Of a DNA stretch of 64,000 nucleotides, positions 43,655-55,985 are shown one piece after another (the stretch's first letter is position 1; the number at the start of each line of letters is the position of its first letter). Both the position numbers and the translations under genes were made by a program. Source of the stretch: Tolypocladium sp. Sup5 PDA-1 (lineage: Eukaryota; Ascomycota; Sordariomycetes; Hypocreales; Ophiocordycipitaceae). The DNA lies in assembly GCA_000750105.3 (NCBI GenBank), contig JPHH03000061.1:1-64000 (forward strand), read 5' to 3'. The notes beneath the pieces were generated by a model. That model was not told the origin of the DNA, ran no database searches, and worked only from the letters and a program-made list of their open reading frames with translations.

Positions 43655-45577
43655 ATGTCTGAGCCCGAGCAGTGCATCATATGTCTTGATCCGCTGCCTC
43701 GCCCATCGCCCGTCAACGGGACTGCCCCAGACGCGGCCTCCTCGGCGACAGCTGTCGCCGAGGCCGTGGGCGAGGATTCCAGCCATCTCGACATCGTGGC
43801 GGCGTTGGACGGGTGCGAACACATCATACACGACTCCTGCATTCGGTCATGGGCCCAGAAGACGAATACCTGCCCCATCTGTCGCAACCCGTTCCATTCG
43901 GTGCGAGTCTACAACGGAGCTGATGGTTAGCCACCCGATCCTGTTCCCCATCCAGAAGCAAGCTGACCCGTGAAACCGCATATAGGCACCGCAATTTCCA
44001 CGTACGATGTCGAGGATAAGAAGCAAGTGGCCGAGTTCGACGTCCAGCAGTGGCAGGCCCAAAACCCCGATCCCGACGAAGAAGACGGTAATCCATGCCC
44101 CATATGCAACTCGGCCGAACGAGAGGACATCCTGCTCCTTTGCGACAGCTGTGATGCAGCCTACCATACTCACTGCATTGGACTCGACTACATCCCGGAT
44201 GGCGACTGGTACTGCATGGAGTGTGTCCATCTGTTTGACCTGACAGATGAGCACGAAGGATCAGTGGCTGGCACTCGGTCACTTCGCCCCCAAAACGTCC
44301 GACGGCCAAACCCCCGAGACGTTCGGGGATTCCACGTTCGAACCCGAGCACGGCTCCGGAGAGCGCGCCGCCAGGCACGAAACGCCGAATGGCAGGGTGC
44401 CTGGGGCCAGTTCTCGGGCCGTTTCTTCGAAATGAGCGACCTGGACCTCGATAACCACGACGACGACGAGGACCTTGAGCAATACCGCCTCTTCCAGCAA
44501 AATGACCAACGAGAGCTGCAGCGATGGCAGCAGCGAGTAAATATTGCACAGCGCCTCGGCGCCCGAGACGAATTTGCCAACAACATTCCGCCACAAATCA
44601 GTGAGCGCCTCCAGCCTGCGCCTCCGCCGGTCGAGGAGACGAGAGAAGAGAGGCGGGCGTGGGGTGCGTTTGACCGTGCTCGCGAGGTTGACATCTCCAA
44701 CACCAACGGGGCTCGAAAGCGCAAAACTCGGTCCGTCACTGCGTCGCCGGCGGAGCCTCCTGTTCAACAAGAGCAGGAACGGAAGCTAAAGCGTCCCCGA
44801 ACTCGACGGCTTCCTACCCAGGGCGAGGCGTCCACATCGGCGCCGTCTCCAGCTGCCGCGGCTGCTGGTCCATCGACGGCACGGCCAGCGAATGGATTGC
44901 CCTTGAGAAACGGTCTCGGTCGGGTTGAAACGGAAACACCGCTCGTGTCATCGCTGCTGAAGGAACTGGAACCCAACGCCATGTCCGAGGATGAGGCGTC
45001 AGCGTTGACCCCGACTTGGCGGCAGCCGCCAGAGGCATCGTCTCCGGCCATCTCACCATCCCCTTCGAACCACAGCAGTCCTCGGGCGCTCTCCCTGACT
45101 CCTCCGCCCCTACCTCGCACCAATGGCCGGGAAACATCCCCAACCCTGTCTCTGAGCACACATATTGAGCCCCGATACCCACCCGCCAACTATTCACCAA
45201 ACCGGCCAACCAGCGATCATAGCGATTCCGAGACACGGTCAGGCAGAGCCGAAATCCGCCCCTTGGTGCTGCGTCAGCCTCGGCCTCGTCGACCCCATCG
45301 GGCGCAGCCGCGCAGACAAGAAACTTCGCCAACCAGGTTACCCATGACGCACGAGGAAAAGAGGAGTATTAATGACATCGTCAAAACGGCTTTGAGGCCG
45401 CACTGGCGAGCTCAGAAGCTGACGACGGAGCAATACGAGATGATCAATCGAGCTATATCGCGGAAGCTTTACGACGAAGTGAAGGATGCGTCCTCGCTCG
45501 ACGGAGAATCTCGGCTGTCATGGGAGAAGAGAGCCTCGCAGGAAGTGGCGCAAGCGGTCGCGGAGCTTCAAGCTTGA
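43655..45577 (+). CDS. RING-PHD ubiquitin ligase-like protein (Asr1/PHRF1 type)
   Basis: Exons 43655-43925 and 43986-45577 give 620 aa; the donor is the less usual GTTAGC but phase and sequence continuity (YNGADGTAISTYDVE) support it. A RING-H2 finger is at residues 7-76 (CIIC, then CEHIIHDSC, then CPIC). A PHD finger follows at about 127-170 (CPICNSAEREDILLLCDSCD, then HCIGLDYIPDGDWYCMEC). The middle is Arg- and Ser/Pro-rich and likely disordered, with NLS-like RKRKTR and KLKRPRTRR. The C-terminal ~70 residues (INDIVKTALRPHWRAQKLTT, then EQYEMINRAISRKLYDEV) resemble the SRI-like end of animal PHRF1. Yeast Asr1, also RING-PHD, ubiquitinates RNA polymerase II, so a nuclear transcription-linked ligase is the likely role, by inference. 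Confidence 0.85.
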
Positions 45578-46560
45578 TCACGGAGGGGACGAGAGGGGCT
45601 TTGTCTTTTTTTACTCTGGCGTTTAGGGCATATCGGCGATCCATGTAGCTTGATACCCAGCTTCTTCCCGCGGACAGGGAATGTGTTCTTTCGGGAGGGT
45701 GACGTGGCGCAACGAGAGTCGGTATATATTGGCTGTATGCGGTCATACGGGTTGGGACTCGAAATGGCTCCCGGGCACGGGCTCATCGTGTTTGAATATT
45801 GTATGAATGTGGTTTCTTGTGGGCTTAAGCCCGAGGGCTAGGCAAATGACAACGACGGACGAATCTCACGAATGCTTCGGATGCGCGCAAATATAACTCG
45901 GTAAAACAATTGTAACACCTGAGTGACGTTTTAGCCACAGGCCTCGACGACTGACGGGGAGATACCGGCAAAGAGTTTCCTGGGGGAACTGAAAGCCGCT
46001 ATCAAACGCCCGGCAGATCTGACAATTGTCCTCGGGATCAGGTCGTCGAGCGCCCTGGTGGGTAGCTCCGACGAGCTGCAAGGGGCTGAAAAGCCGTGCT
46101 GGAGGGCGAAGCCAACAGCGATGGATTGAAATGTCAGCAGTATCTATCTAACAGAACCCGGTAGAACAGTAAAAAAGGACAAAAGTCCTTTTCGCAGGTG
46201 CCGCTAGCGAAAAGACCGCTCTGGGAGTCACTCTCGGCACTCGTAAATGGTCAGGACGTTCTGGAGGTGGAACGGGTCTTGACGATAAGGAAAGGGCGCC
46301 TTGGGTAAGAGGAAAAAAAGAGGAAAGGAAAAGGCGAGAGGACGGGGGGATATAGCTGGGGACTGTGGGAGCGCTGCCTCAGGCCGACATGATGTGCATG
46401 GGTTTACGTAAGCGGCCGACGGGTGTGCTCCAATTCGGGTACGTACCGCCAGGAGCTGGGGGTCGTGAGACCATCAAAAAAGTTCGAGACGCGAAGAGCA
46501 TCTCTCCCATCAACGCGGAATCCTGGATCCAGGGGCCGCCACACCGAGAGAGCGCCCATC
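45578..46560. other. Intergenic region RING-PHD gene to mrpl17
   Basis: About 1 kb. It has a short inverted repeat (GGGCTTAAGCCC) near 45822. A purine-rich stretch (aggaaaaaaagaggaaagg) lies at about 46310-46328, some 230 bp before mrpl17. No gene seen. Confidence 0.5.
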
Positions 46561-47706
46561 ATGACGGCCTCAAGTAGAGGAGGGCGTGCCCTTCAGGACG
46601 TTCTTTCCGGTAGGAACCACCATGGCAAGGCCAATTGGCCTCTGGTCGAACTCTCAACTGACCAACTCCTACAGCAGCTCCCAGAGTCTGCTCGCGATGC
46701 GCAACGGGCTACATCAGATCGTCGACCCGACTCTACTCCTCCGCCGCGGCCGCTGTACCCACCGAGGCATCCACGGATACTCCCCCGCCGCCTGCGTCGG
46801 CACGCCAACCCCCTCCCCCCTACGACGTCCGCTCCGGCCTGATCCTCACGCGGCCGCCCCTCCTGACCCGTCGCCTGCACCCCTTCGAGAACGCCTTCTT
46901 CTTCTACCAGAAGCGGCTGGAGGAGCGGCTCAACACGCCCTTCATCACGAGCATCTATTTCAAGCCCGACACGGCGCGCCGGCTGGACTGGAACCTCAAG
47001 GTGCAGGAGCGCAGCGGCACCGTCGCCAAGGAGCTGGGCGTGTACCACGGCAAGAGCGCCAAGGCGTGGGACGACGAGCTCAAGGTCGGCGACCAGCTGA
47101 GCAGCCAGGAGAACGTGCTGGACAGCCTGCTCAAGGATGCGGCGGCGAGGGTCAGCGATGACGCCGAGGTTATCGCGCCCGAGGATGTCGTGCCCGTCGA
47201 GCGGCCGGTAGAGCGGGAGACGGAGGCAGACAAGCAGGGCGATGTGAGGAGGCTGGACAGGCAGATGGACAGGACGCTGTATCTGGTTGTCAAGGGCGAG
47301 GATGGCTGGTGCTTCCCCGCGGATGTGATTCCCAAGGACGAGAACCTGCACGAGGTGAGCAAACCCGCCCCTGGAATCTGTGAGATCTAGATCTTGCTAA
47401 CGGAGGTAATAGGCTGCCAAGAGGGTCCTCGACCAGGCAGCAGGTGTCAACATGAACACCTGGATCGTCGGCCGCGTCCCCGTGGCCCACGTCGTCGACA
47501 ACCCCGTCCTCAACGCCGACGGAAGCGTCCAGAAGAAGGGCCAGAAGACCTTCTTCCTTAAGGGCCGGATCATGGCCGGCCAGGCCGACGTGAAGGGCAA
47601 CCCCTTTGGGTACACCGACTTCAAGTGGCTGACCGGGGAGGAGCTGGAGAAGGAGCTGTCCCCAGAGTACTATCGCGGTGTGCGGAACATGATGTCGGAC
47701 AGGTAG
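46561..47706 (+). CDS. mrpl17: Mitochondrial large-subunit ribosomal protein mL46 (MRPL17)
   Basis: Exons 46561-46609, 46675-47354 and 47413-47706 join in phase to 340 aa. The N-terminus (MTASSRGGRALQDVLS, then CATGYIRSSTRLYSSAAAA) is an Arg/Ser-rich mitochondrial presequence; the first intron lies inside it. The mature start RSGLILTRPPLLTRRLHPFE and FFFYQKRLEERLNTPF are hallmark mL46 sequence. The remainder is the Nudix-like fold (LYLVVKGEDGWCFP, then AAKRVLDQAAGVNMNTWIVG, then FFLKGRIMAGQADV) without a usable Nudix catalytic box, as expected of this structural ribosomal protein. It converges on the PARN-type gene, with 124 bp between the stops. Confidence 0.93.
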
Positions 47707-47830
47707 ATCAGGGGGCCGTTGCGCCTTGTTGTTGGCATTGCATGTAAGACTATTATGTATACGCTCTTGTATAAAATGCCATTGCTGTGGCAAAACTTTT
47801 ATTCTCACTAGAAAGGCTATGGTAAGCATC

Positions 47831-49932
47831 TCAATCCTCCTTGGCCACCGAAAGAAAGCCACGAATCTTGTCTCGTGTCTCTTCCATACACCGTTGCATC
47901 TCCTCCAATTTGTCGCAAAGCAACCCTGAACTGCTGCTGCTGGCATCCATCCTGAGTAGTTCCATGTCACCCACTAAGCCCTGCATCTCTTCATACAACT
48001 CGCAGAAGCGTGTGACGCCGCCTGCGTCCTTGTCGCGTCTCCCGTCGTCGGTGGGCTTCTGTGCCTTTGGCCGGGCGGGCTCTTCTCCCTGCTCTGCCTC
48101 GAGATTGAGTATCCCGGCGATGGACATGCGCAGCTTGTTCCGAACAGGCGCGAAAAAGTTGCTCTCGAGACTCGGAAGGCAGACGTCGTCTCCTTCGAGG
48201 AACTTGTCCATTGCGGACATCTGGTCGTCAACGAGACTGTACCAAGAGTCTACTGCGTAGACGTCCTCTTGGCTAGGCGAGAAAAGTCTGCCGTTATTCG
48301 AGACGACAGTAGCTCTCTTTTGGAGCCTCATCCTCTTGCAAGAGACTTTGAGGAACAACACTGCCGTCGTATAGCCTGGCTATACGTTAGCGAAAAGGAA
48401 TAGACGCCGTTGAGTGCGTGTTACGTACTGTCGAAGCCAGCATTGTGGGCAGACCCCTTGTTTGCGCCGATACCCGAACTGTAGCGAGTGAAACCCCATC
48501 CGGGAGCTGCGGTTTCCACAAATGGATATGCCTGGACCTGGAGCTCCAGATACAAGTCTTCCAGACTCGAGTCAACGACGTCTGGGTCGACGGTTTGGGA
48601 GAGCAGTAGTTTCGTGTCCAAGATGCGGGGGAACAAATCGTGAATGCGTGCCCGAAACTCGCCCAGTCTCTCGGGCAGTTCTCCGATGAACATGGAGTAG
48701 AGAAAGGCCAGGTCGTAGACCACATTGTGGCCTATCAAGACTGGGCGATGGGCCTGAAGCTTCTGTAAAATGTCATGCCAGTGCTCTTGTCCTCCTCCCT
48801 GCCACGGTATTGGTTCTCGAGCAGACTGCTCCGGTTTATATGAGGCCACAAGCATTGTGTTTACAACATGAGCCATTTCCTCGTATTCGGTTAGGCCATG
48901 GATGCCGACCAAAGCCTCTATGATCCACGACAGTCCTGTTGATGGTCAGAACGCGGTAGCAACACTTTGAGTGTACAAGCCTTACCAAATTGCTTGGCAA
49001 AGGCAAGCTTCCTGGCTTGAGTTGTTCGTGCTTGAGTCTGTAAAATGCTGTCAGATTTCTTGTTACAAAATCCGTGCGGTGTCATGGGTGACACACCTCA
49101 TTGTCCTTGTCAACGTCTCGAAGTGTGATGTTCATCGCCGAACTGCGCTTCAGTCGCCAACAACGGCATTGCGGAAACTCGTCTGCAACTATTTGGCTCA
49201 CCAATGCCACAGTTGACTTGTTCAAGTTCGTCCCACGCGGTTCGGGTATTTCGAGGACGGCTTCCTGTGAACACCGTTAGTGGGCTCCCTGGACATATAC
49301 TTCAACCATGAACCAACCATTGTGGGATCGGTGCTAAGCCACCGTCGAACTTCAGTCCGCAAGCCTTCACAGAAATTGGCATCGAAGGCATTCAAAGACG
49401 CCAAGTCCACTCTCTTGCAGTTCCTCTCCTGCCAGAGTTGTTCGCTGACGAGTCGGCGCTCCTCGCGGCTGAGGTACGGCACGCCAACCGTCATCGCTTT
49501 TTCGACGTCGAAATTGTGCCTACGGAGGAAATGGAGCGAGTTGGACGACAGCGTCAACTTCCGGTCAAGAAACTCTGACAGTTGATTGTCCTCCTTGGTG
49601 TTTCGCGGATTAAGGGTGGAGATGGGAATCGTAAACGTGTGCGTCTCGTAGGTGGCTATCCAAAATCAGCGACACAACAGTAACCCAGGAGGGAGTAAAC
49701 ACCAACACTCTACCCAGCGGATCGCCGTGACGCCCAGTTCGATGGCGGAAAACGTGTTGGCGGCGGCTCTGATCCTTCGATAGGCCTGATCTACGGATAT
49801 TTCTCTAGTCGAGAGAGAGTCACGTACTTGGACACCTGTCATCTCCAGGTCTAAGGCGACATAGTCAGCCCTAGCGATGATTGTAAGTATATCTGGTAAC
49901 TTCTCCCAGAAATTTTCGGCAGTGATGTCCAT
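47831..49932 (-). CDS. PARN/CAF1-family DEDD 3'-exonuclease
   Basis: Six exons were rebuilt: about 49707-49932, 49318-49655, 49097-49264, 48986-49037, 48429-48935 and 47831-48375, giving about 611 aa. The first donor is uncertain (49707 or 49701 both keep phase, with unusual GTTGGT or GTTTAC) and the second is also GTTGGT. All DEDDh residues are visible: Asp28 and Glu30 in VALDLEMTG, Asp in LIGHNVVYDLAFL, then His and Asp in SAHNAGFDS. WIIEALVGIHGL and the R3H-like middle fit PARN-type poly(A)-specific nucleases such as the fission-yeast relative Triman. The C-terminus is helical. An in-frame Met at 50064 would add 44 residues with a basic, hydrophobic look, so a longer isoform is possible. 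Role: RNA deadenylation or 3' trimming. Confidence 0.85.
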
Positions 49933-50794
49933 CTTGATCTCCCAAGGCTTGAACCCGTGGCTGACGACGGGAGGACCGGGGCAGAATGGGACGTGGCGGA
50001 GAAGATGGTAGAGAAGGCCGTGGTTTGTTGAGGGCGGGTGTAAAAGCGAGGACTTGGGTTGCATTCGGCGTGAAAAGAGGTTGTTCTCCGCATCCGTTGC
50101 CGTGTGCTGTGGCTGACGTAGTGTGTTGACTGAGGAAGGTCAGGTTAGAAACTCGAGGAAGCTGGGCAAGGCTTAGGAAGGGGAGAAGGCGCGGTGTTCA
50201 CGCAGAGAACAACCATTTGTGGCGATTAACAACCGACGCTCCAGAAGCCCTCCCTTAGTTTACCGTTTGCTGGTGGACAGTCACGTTTGCTCAGTGGCAT
50301 CAATGCATGAAGTCATCCGAGTCCAATTATGTGCTGACCTGACCATTCATCCCTTCTGGTGTGCGAAGGCTCCAACCTTGTATCTCCCCATGTTTCCCTT
50401 ATTATTTGCAGTTCCTTGCTATTCCTCGCTATTTCTGCCGTTCATCGCTGTCCTTTCTATTACTTGGGGCTATTACACCGAGATGCTATATTACAAGATG
50501 CCTCTCGGAACGCGACCTCTTGTTAGTAGTCAAGGTACCTTACAGTACATCAACCCTTGCAAGGTACAAAGCTGGAGCCTTCGCACACTGGAAGAGATAC
50601 ATTGCCATGCTCTAGCCTTCTGGACTTTACAATCAAAAGATCATACGCGATCTCCTCATCAAGAAACTAGCTATTGCACAAATTCCTCCGAACCCACTTC
50701 CCAGGGTCTTGAGGCCCAACGCCAAACTCCCGTGCCCGCCCCCGTTGCTCCCCTAGAGTCATCTCGCTCGTAACCGTAGCCGCTCCAAGGTCGT
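49933..50794. other. Intergenic region smc3 3' end to nuclease 5' end
   Basis: About 860 bp upstream of the nuclease gene and downstream of smc3. The part 49933-50064 is an in-frame possible extension of the nuclease. No other gene seen. Confidence 0.5.
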
Positions 50795-53700
50795 TCAGGC
50801 CGGCTTCGCTTGCCCCTCGACAAAGTTCAGGGCGTCCTCCGTGCTGACACAGTTGATCGAGCTCGTCTTGTTACGGAACGTCACGCCGTAGCACTTGTCC
50901 GCAACATGCACAATCTCGGGTCGGAAGGTGGTGCAGATGAACTGTGTGCCGATCTCGTTGGATATCGACTCGAGCAGCGCGGCGACAGCAGTTCGGTACT
51001 GGGCATCCAGGTTGGCATCCACCTCGTCGAAAATCACCATCGGGCTGCTCTCCGTTGCCTGCAGCGCAAAAATGAGGCAAAGCGCACACAAACCTAGTTT
51101 GGTCAGCATACGGTAGAATTTGAGTTGGGACATCTTGTAGCTTACTCTTCTGTCCTCCACTGAGCTGTTGGATCCGCTGCTGCTCGTCAAGATGTTTCGA
51201 GTTGAAAGAGACACTGATGCCAACGCCAATGTAGTTCTCGACACTGCCCCGTGCCTCCTCATCTGATTCATCGAGATCTTGGCGGCGATCGGTTCTGCGC
51301 TGAATGACCAGGCGGCCGTGACCAGCGGGCACCAGCTTTCCGAAAATGGTTGCAAATTCCTTGGACACCTGCTTGAAAGTCCGCTCGATGGCCTCGTCTT
51401 TCCGGCGATCCAAGTGCTCGACAAGCTCCTCGATAGACTCCTGCGAGGCATCCAACTCCTTCCGTCGTTTCATCAAGTGGTCTTGTTGGGTGGTAAAGTT
51501 GTTGTACTGCTCAAAGGCCTTCTTGTTGACGTGCTTGTATTTTTTCAGGGCTTCGTTGACCTTTTTGAGTTTGGATGTGATCTGCATCATGGTTAGCACG
51601 TATGGACTTGATACCGGAAGAGCTGCGCTGAGTAACTCACCACCTTGGCCTCCATGGTCTCATACTTGTCAAAGGCCTCCTCGGGGAGCACTCCGAGATC
51701 TCGAATGTTCTTTGCGCACTCTGCTGCCTGCACGGTCAGCAGAGCTTTCCGTTGGAGGGTCTTCTCCATCCTCTTTTGTTGCTTTTCTATCCTGGTGGAG
51801 ATCTCGTTCTGGACCTGCTCGCGCTGTGCCTTTTCCGCGGAAATCTGCTCCATACGACCATTGAGCTTCTCCATGCTGGCCTCGGTTTCCTCAAGGCTTG
51901 CCTCAACAGCATGCAGAGTCTTCTGGGCCTTCTTGAGCTCTCTCTGCGCCTCCTTCAATCCTCCCGTCGTTGCACCAGAGGCAGAGTTCTCGAACGCCTG
52001 GCTGTTGAGCTGGTCGAGCTTCATCTGCAAATTCTGGCGCAAGTCCACCTCGAGAAGCTGCTTCGTCCTCTCGAGCTTTCTGCGAGCATTGCTCACGTCG
52101 TTCCACTGCTTCTGGAGTTGCTGGGTCGTGCCACTCAGCTCTTCCAACTGCTGCTCTTCTGCCGCAGTCAAATTTTTCTTAAAGTCTGACAAAGCTTCGA
52201 CTTCGTGTGCGGAAACTTCTTCCATGAACCCAGTCATGTTCTTTTCAACGGCATCACGTCGCTTCACGGCAGAGTCAAGGTGGGCCCTCTCGTTTTCGAC
52301 GTGAGCTGACTTGCTCCGGAGCTCGTGCTTCAACGGCTCAAAGCCGTCTTCAGCCTGCCGGAGCTTCTGCTCGAGCTTCTGTACCTCGGACATGGCGCCG
52401 GTAATCTCCTGGTCTTTGCGTTCGATCTGACTCCGGATATCGCGGGACTGGGCGATGAGCGTTTCGTATTCCTCTCGCCACTTGTTGGCAGCCTGGACCG
52501 CTTCCAGGCGTGACTTTCGAGGGTCGATGTAGCCACCTGTCATGGCACCTCTCTTGTTGGTGGTGTCTCCCTCAGCAGTGATGCCATCCACGCCGTGGCT
52601 TCTGGCATACTGGCTGGCAACCGCCAGGTTCGGGCACACAACCGTCTTTCCGAAAACTTGCTGGAATGCGTTTTCGAACTTCGGATCGTAGGTGATCTTA
52701 TTGATCAGAGGCACCGCATCATTTGACCTTGGCAGGTTAACATGGCGCGGTCGCAACTGCGCAAGGGGCACGAAGGTAACTCGGCCGCCACGCTGCCTGT
52801 ACAAAGTATCCGCGAGGTAAGTTGCAGTGTCGGAATTGTCGACGACGTAGTGGAACAGGCTGGCGCCAGCAGTCTGCTCGACGGGTAGCCTGTAGGCGTC
52901 ACCGACGTCAAGGAGTTCCGCTAGTGTTCCGTACGCACCGGGGATGTCTTGATCCTGCTTCAAGCGGCGAATGGTGGCCAGACCGCGAGCTGTTGCGCCA
53001 TCGACGGCGTGTGACAGCTCTCGCTCGGCCTGATCCTTTTCCTGTCGGGCATTCGCGATGACGGAGTTGAGCTTGTCGTCCTCGCGGCGGATGAGCTTCC
53101 TTTCGTCGTTCAGCTTATCCAGTGTGAGCCTCGCTTGCGAGACTTGCTCTGCAAGCTGGTTCCTATCGCCACTCCAGTTTGCCAGGCGTGACCGCAAATC
53201 GGCAACTTCCTGCTCGCTCTGGCTGATCGATTCTTCAACTCTCGAAACCTCTTCGTCGGCTTCGAGCTTGTTTGCCTTTTGCGCGCTAATTGTCAACTCA
53301 AGCTCGTTGATTTCCTGATTCAGCCAAGCATTCCGTTCGGCCTTGTTCTTAAATCGAGAACCGCGGCTCTGCTTGGCGAAGAGTCGCGCCCTTGCCGCCT
53401 CTGCTGTGTCCAGCTGCCTCCTGACATCATCTTCCTGCTGTTTTTTCTTGTTGTAGTCGGGCAAAATTTTCGCCAACTCCTTCTCCTTTGACGCAATGTC
53501 TGCCTGGACAGACTCCAACTCGGCATCATGCTGCTCTCGGGCTTGCTCTTGCGTCGACTGGCCTTCTTTCACATTCTTGACCTTTAGTTCCACCTTGGCG
53601 AGAGTCTTGGCGCAATCGCGTCTATCTTCTTCATGCTGGCGCCGGTCGATTTGCAAAAGTTCGAGTTCCCTCTGCAGAGTGTGGATCTCTGCGTCTATCC

Positions 53701-54577
53701 TGGCGATTTCCTTTTCGCCCTCGAGAAACTGGGTGCGCCTCGAATCGGTCGTGTCGAGGCCGTCTTGCCTTGCGCTGTCGATGTCTTCTAGGGTGGACTG
53801 GATGGTCATCTGTTCTCTGTGATGATAGGCGTACTCGAGGCACCGCCGCTCTCTGTCCTTGTCCTGGAATCCTCGCAGCTCCTCCTTCTCCTCCTCGAGC
53901 TCGGTCAGTCTCTCCTTGATGTACTCGAGCAGCTCGTCGATTTTCTCGCGCTTGTTGTTGGTCTCGTTCATGATCTTGAGCGACTCGGCTCGGCGAGCCT
54001 CGTACACCTGAGTACCGGCAACCTCCTTCAACAGGCTCAGCCTATCCGACTCCTTCATGTTGGTCAACGCAGTGACACGCCCTTGGGGGACAATATAGTA
54101 AGGATTCGAGCGAGAGAAGCCGGCCGCCTCCAACAAGTTCATAACGTCGACCTTGGTGACGACCTTGCGGTCGACCGAATATTCGTCCTTTTTCAGGCCG
54201 ATGGTGCGTCGCAGAACAACCTCCTTGTTGCCGGTGGGAAAGCGATCGTCGCTGTTGTCGAAGATGATCTCGACGTAGGCCGACATGACGGCAGAGCCAG
54301 AGCCCTCGTGGAGCAGGCCCTGGCGCTCCTCGCGGCTCATTTGGGTGTAGGCATCGCTGAGGACGAAGCGCATGGCCGCGAAGAAGTTGCTCTTGCCGGA
54401 GCCATTGCGACCGACGATGACGTTTGTCTTTGCCGAGAAGGGTTCAATGACGGTCTGATCCTTGTAGCTGCTGCAGCATCAGTACATACGCCCGCCGACG
54501 GATTGCTGGACAGCAAGGCATATGAGCGCGGGCACACACCTTTTGAAGCCCTGGATAATGATCTGCTTGATATACAT
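50795..54577 (-). CDS. smc3: Cohesin ATPase subunit Smc3
   Basis: Exons 54540-54577, 51641-54467, 51146-51581 and 50795-51093 join in phase to 1199 aa, matching Smc3 elsewhere. Walker A is GRNGSGKS at residues 32-39. The Lys105-Lys106 pair in GLKKDEY lies at the exact position of the human Smc3 lysines that Eco1/ESCO acetylates. The hinge is near 510-670 (LDVGDAYRLPVEQTAGASLF, then EGDTTNKRGAMTGGYIDPRK), between two long coiled coils. The ABC signature LSGGQKSLCAL spans the last intron and Walker B is VIFDEVDANLD. It forms the cohesin ring with Smc1 and Scc1/Rad21, working in chromatid cohesion and loop extrusion. The first exon codes 12 residues plus two bases. Divergent from mot1. Confidence 0.98.
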
Positions 54578-55985
54578 GGTCGGCGGCGGCGCTGGCGCTG
54601 GAGCGCAACATCCGAGGGCCCAGGGAACTGCAGTCTGGACGTGGTGACGGGGTCGGGTTGCGATGGATGCGGTTTGGATGCGATGCGACGCGTCTCTGAG
54701 TGCCGCCGCGATTAGGCGTGGTGTTGCAGGTCGCGTTGCGGGACCACTGCAAGTCCTTGCTGCCTGAGGAACCAACTTTACTGCGTTGCGGCTTGCAGTC
54801 GTTCTTGCCCTTTGCAGCGGTCCGGCTAGCACCCGGGACTTGTGGGCCCACTCGAGCACACCTGCCACGCCAGAAAAAAAAAGGCGCTAACAAGGCAAGA
54901 GGGAAATTAAGCGAGAGCAGCGGGCCAGGCTGTTGGTCGACGTGCTGGGCAGGAGCGCGCTGGCGTGTATAAAAATACAGGCACACACATATGATACAAA
55001 GGCCCGGCCTGCCCTCCGCTCCATTTCCCGCGAGTCTCCAGCCAGAGCAGGAGCGACCCAGCCAACCAGTCAGCCACAACCCAGTCCACCTTCCCGTCGT
55101 CATCAGCCGCACCGAGTGCAGTGCCGTGCAGCGCGTTTGCACCACCACTCAGCTGTGCGTGCGCCTGCAAACGGAAGAGGCACACTACTGCACTGTCACT
55201 CTGCCCGCCCGCCAAACACTGTTGGGCGCCTCCGCTGTGCGCAGCTGTCAGGCGTGTACATCCCCCCAAAGTCCCCCGTCATTGCTCTCGCACCTGCCGC
55301 CTGTCATCCAATTGATGAGGCCCGGCTGTCGCTGCATCACGACTCTGCCGAAGCCGTGCATCGAGACGCATCAAGACGCACGCCGACTGCGATTCAGTCC
55401 GATACGTCCAATACCAGCTGGCACTGAATCCATCATCCATTCGGTCACTCATAACTTCATCACTTCATTGCTTCATTGCAACACCCAATCTTCTCTCCTC
55501 CTTGCAATGCTACATGCGCCGCTGCATCGCAATCCGCTGTGACCACCAAGCTTCAATATCACCAACCACCCGACGCTTGTCCTCTGCGCGCGCTTGCCCC
55601 TGCGTCACACGGCACCGCAACTCATCCGCCTCTCCGGGGTGCAGTGCATGGGCGTCGCGGCCGGTGACTGCACCTTGACGGGACAGCATTAGGGTATGTG
55701 ATGCGTTCATTCATCTCGTTACAGCGTCTTGATCACTACCTTACCCCTAACTTCCGCCTGGTCTTGCTGTATAAATTCTTGGCATGCCCTTTTTCTCCTT
55801 GCCAGCTCCCCCTCTCATATATAGTATCCAAGCATGCTCTACCTCAAAACTCCTATCTCCTGACTGGGCCCTACCCGATACTTCAGGTTCATCTGGCATG
55901 CAAACTCGAAGTCACTGACACCATCCCAGGTACCCACCAAGTCATGCAGCCACGGAACCATCGACAGGTATCCCAGTAGTACACA
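54578..55985. promoter_or_regulatory. Divergent promoter region smc3 / mot1
   Basis: About 1.4 kb between divergent starts of two essential chromosome genes. TATA-like words occur at about 54967 (GTATAAAAATAC) and 55769 (TGTATAAATTC); the latter is ~215 bp before the mot1 ATG on the plus strand. The mot1-proximal part is C/T-rich. No gene supported. Confidence 0.5.
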
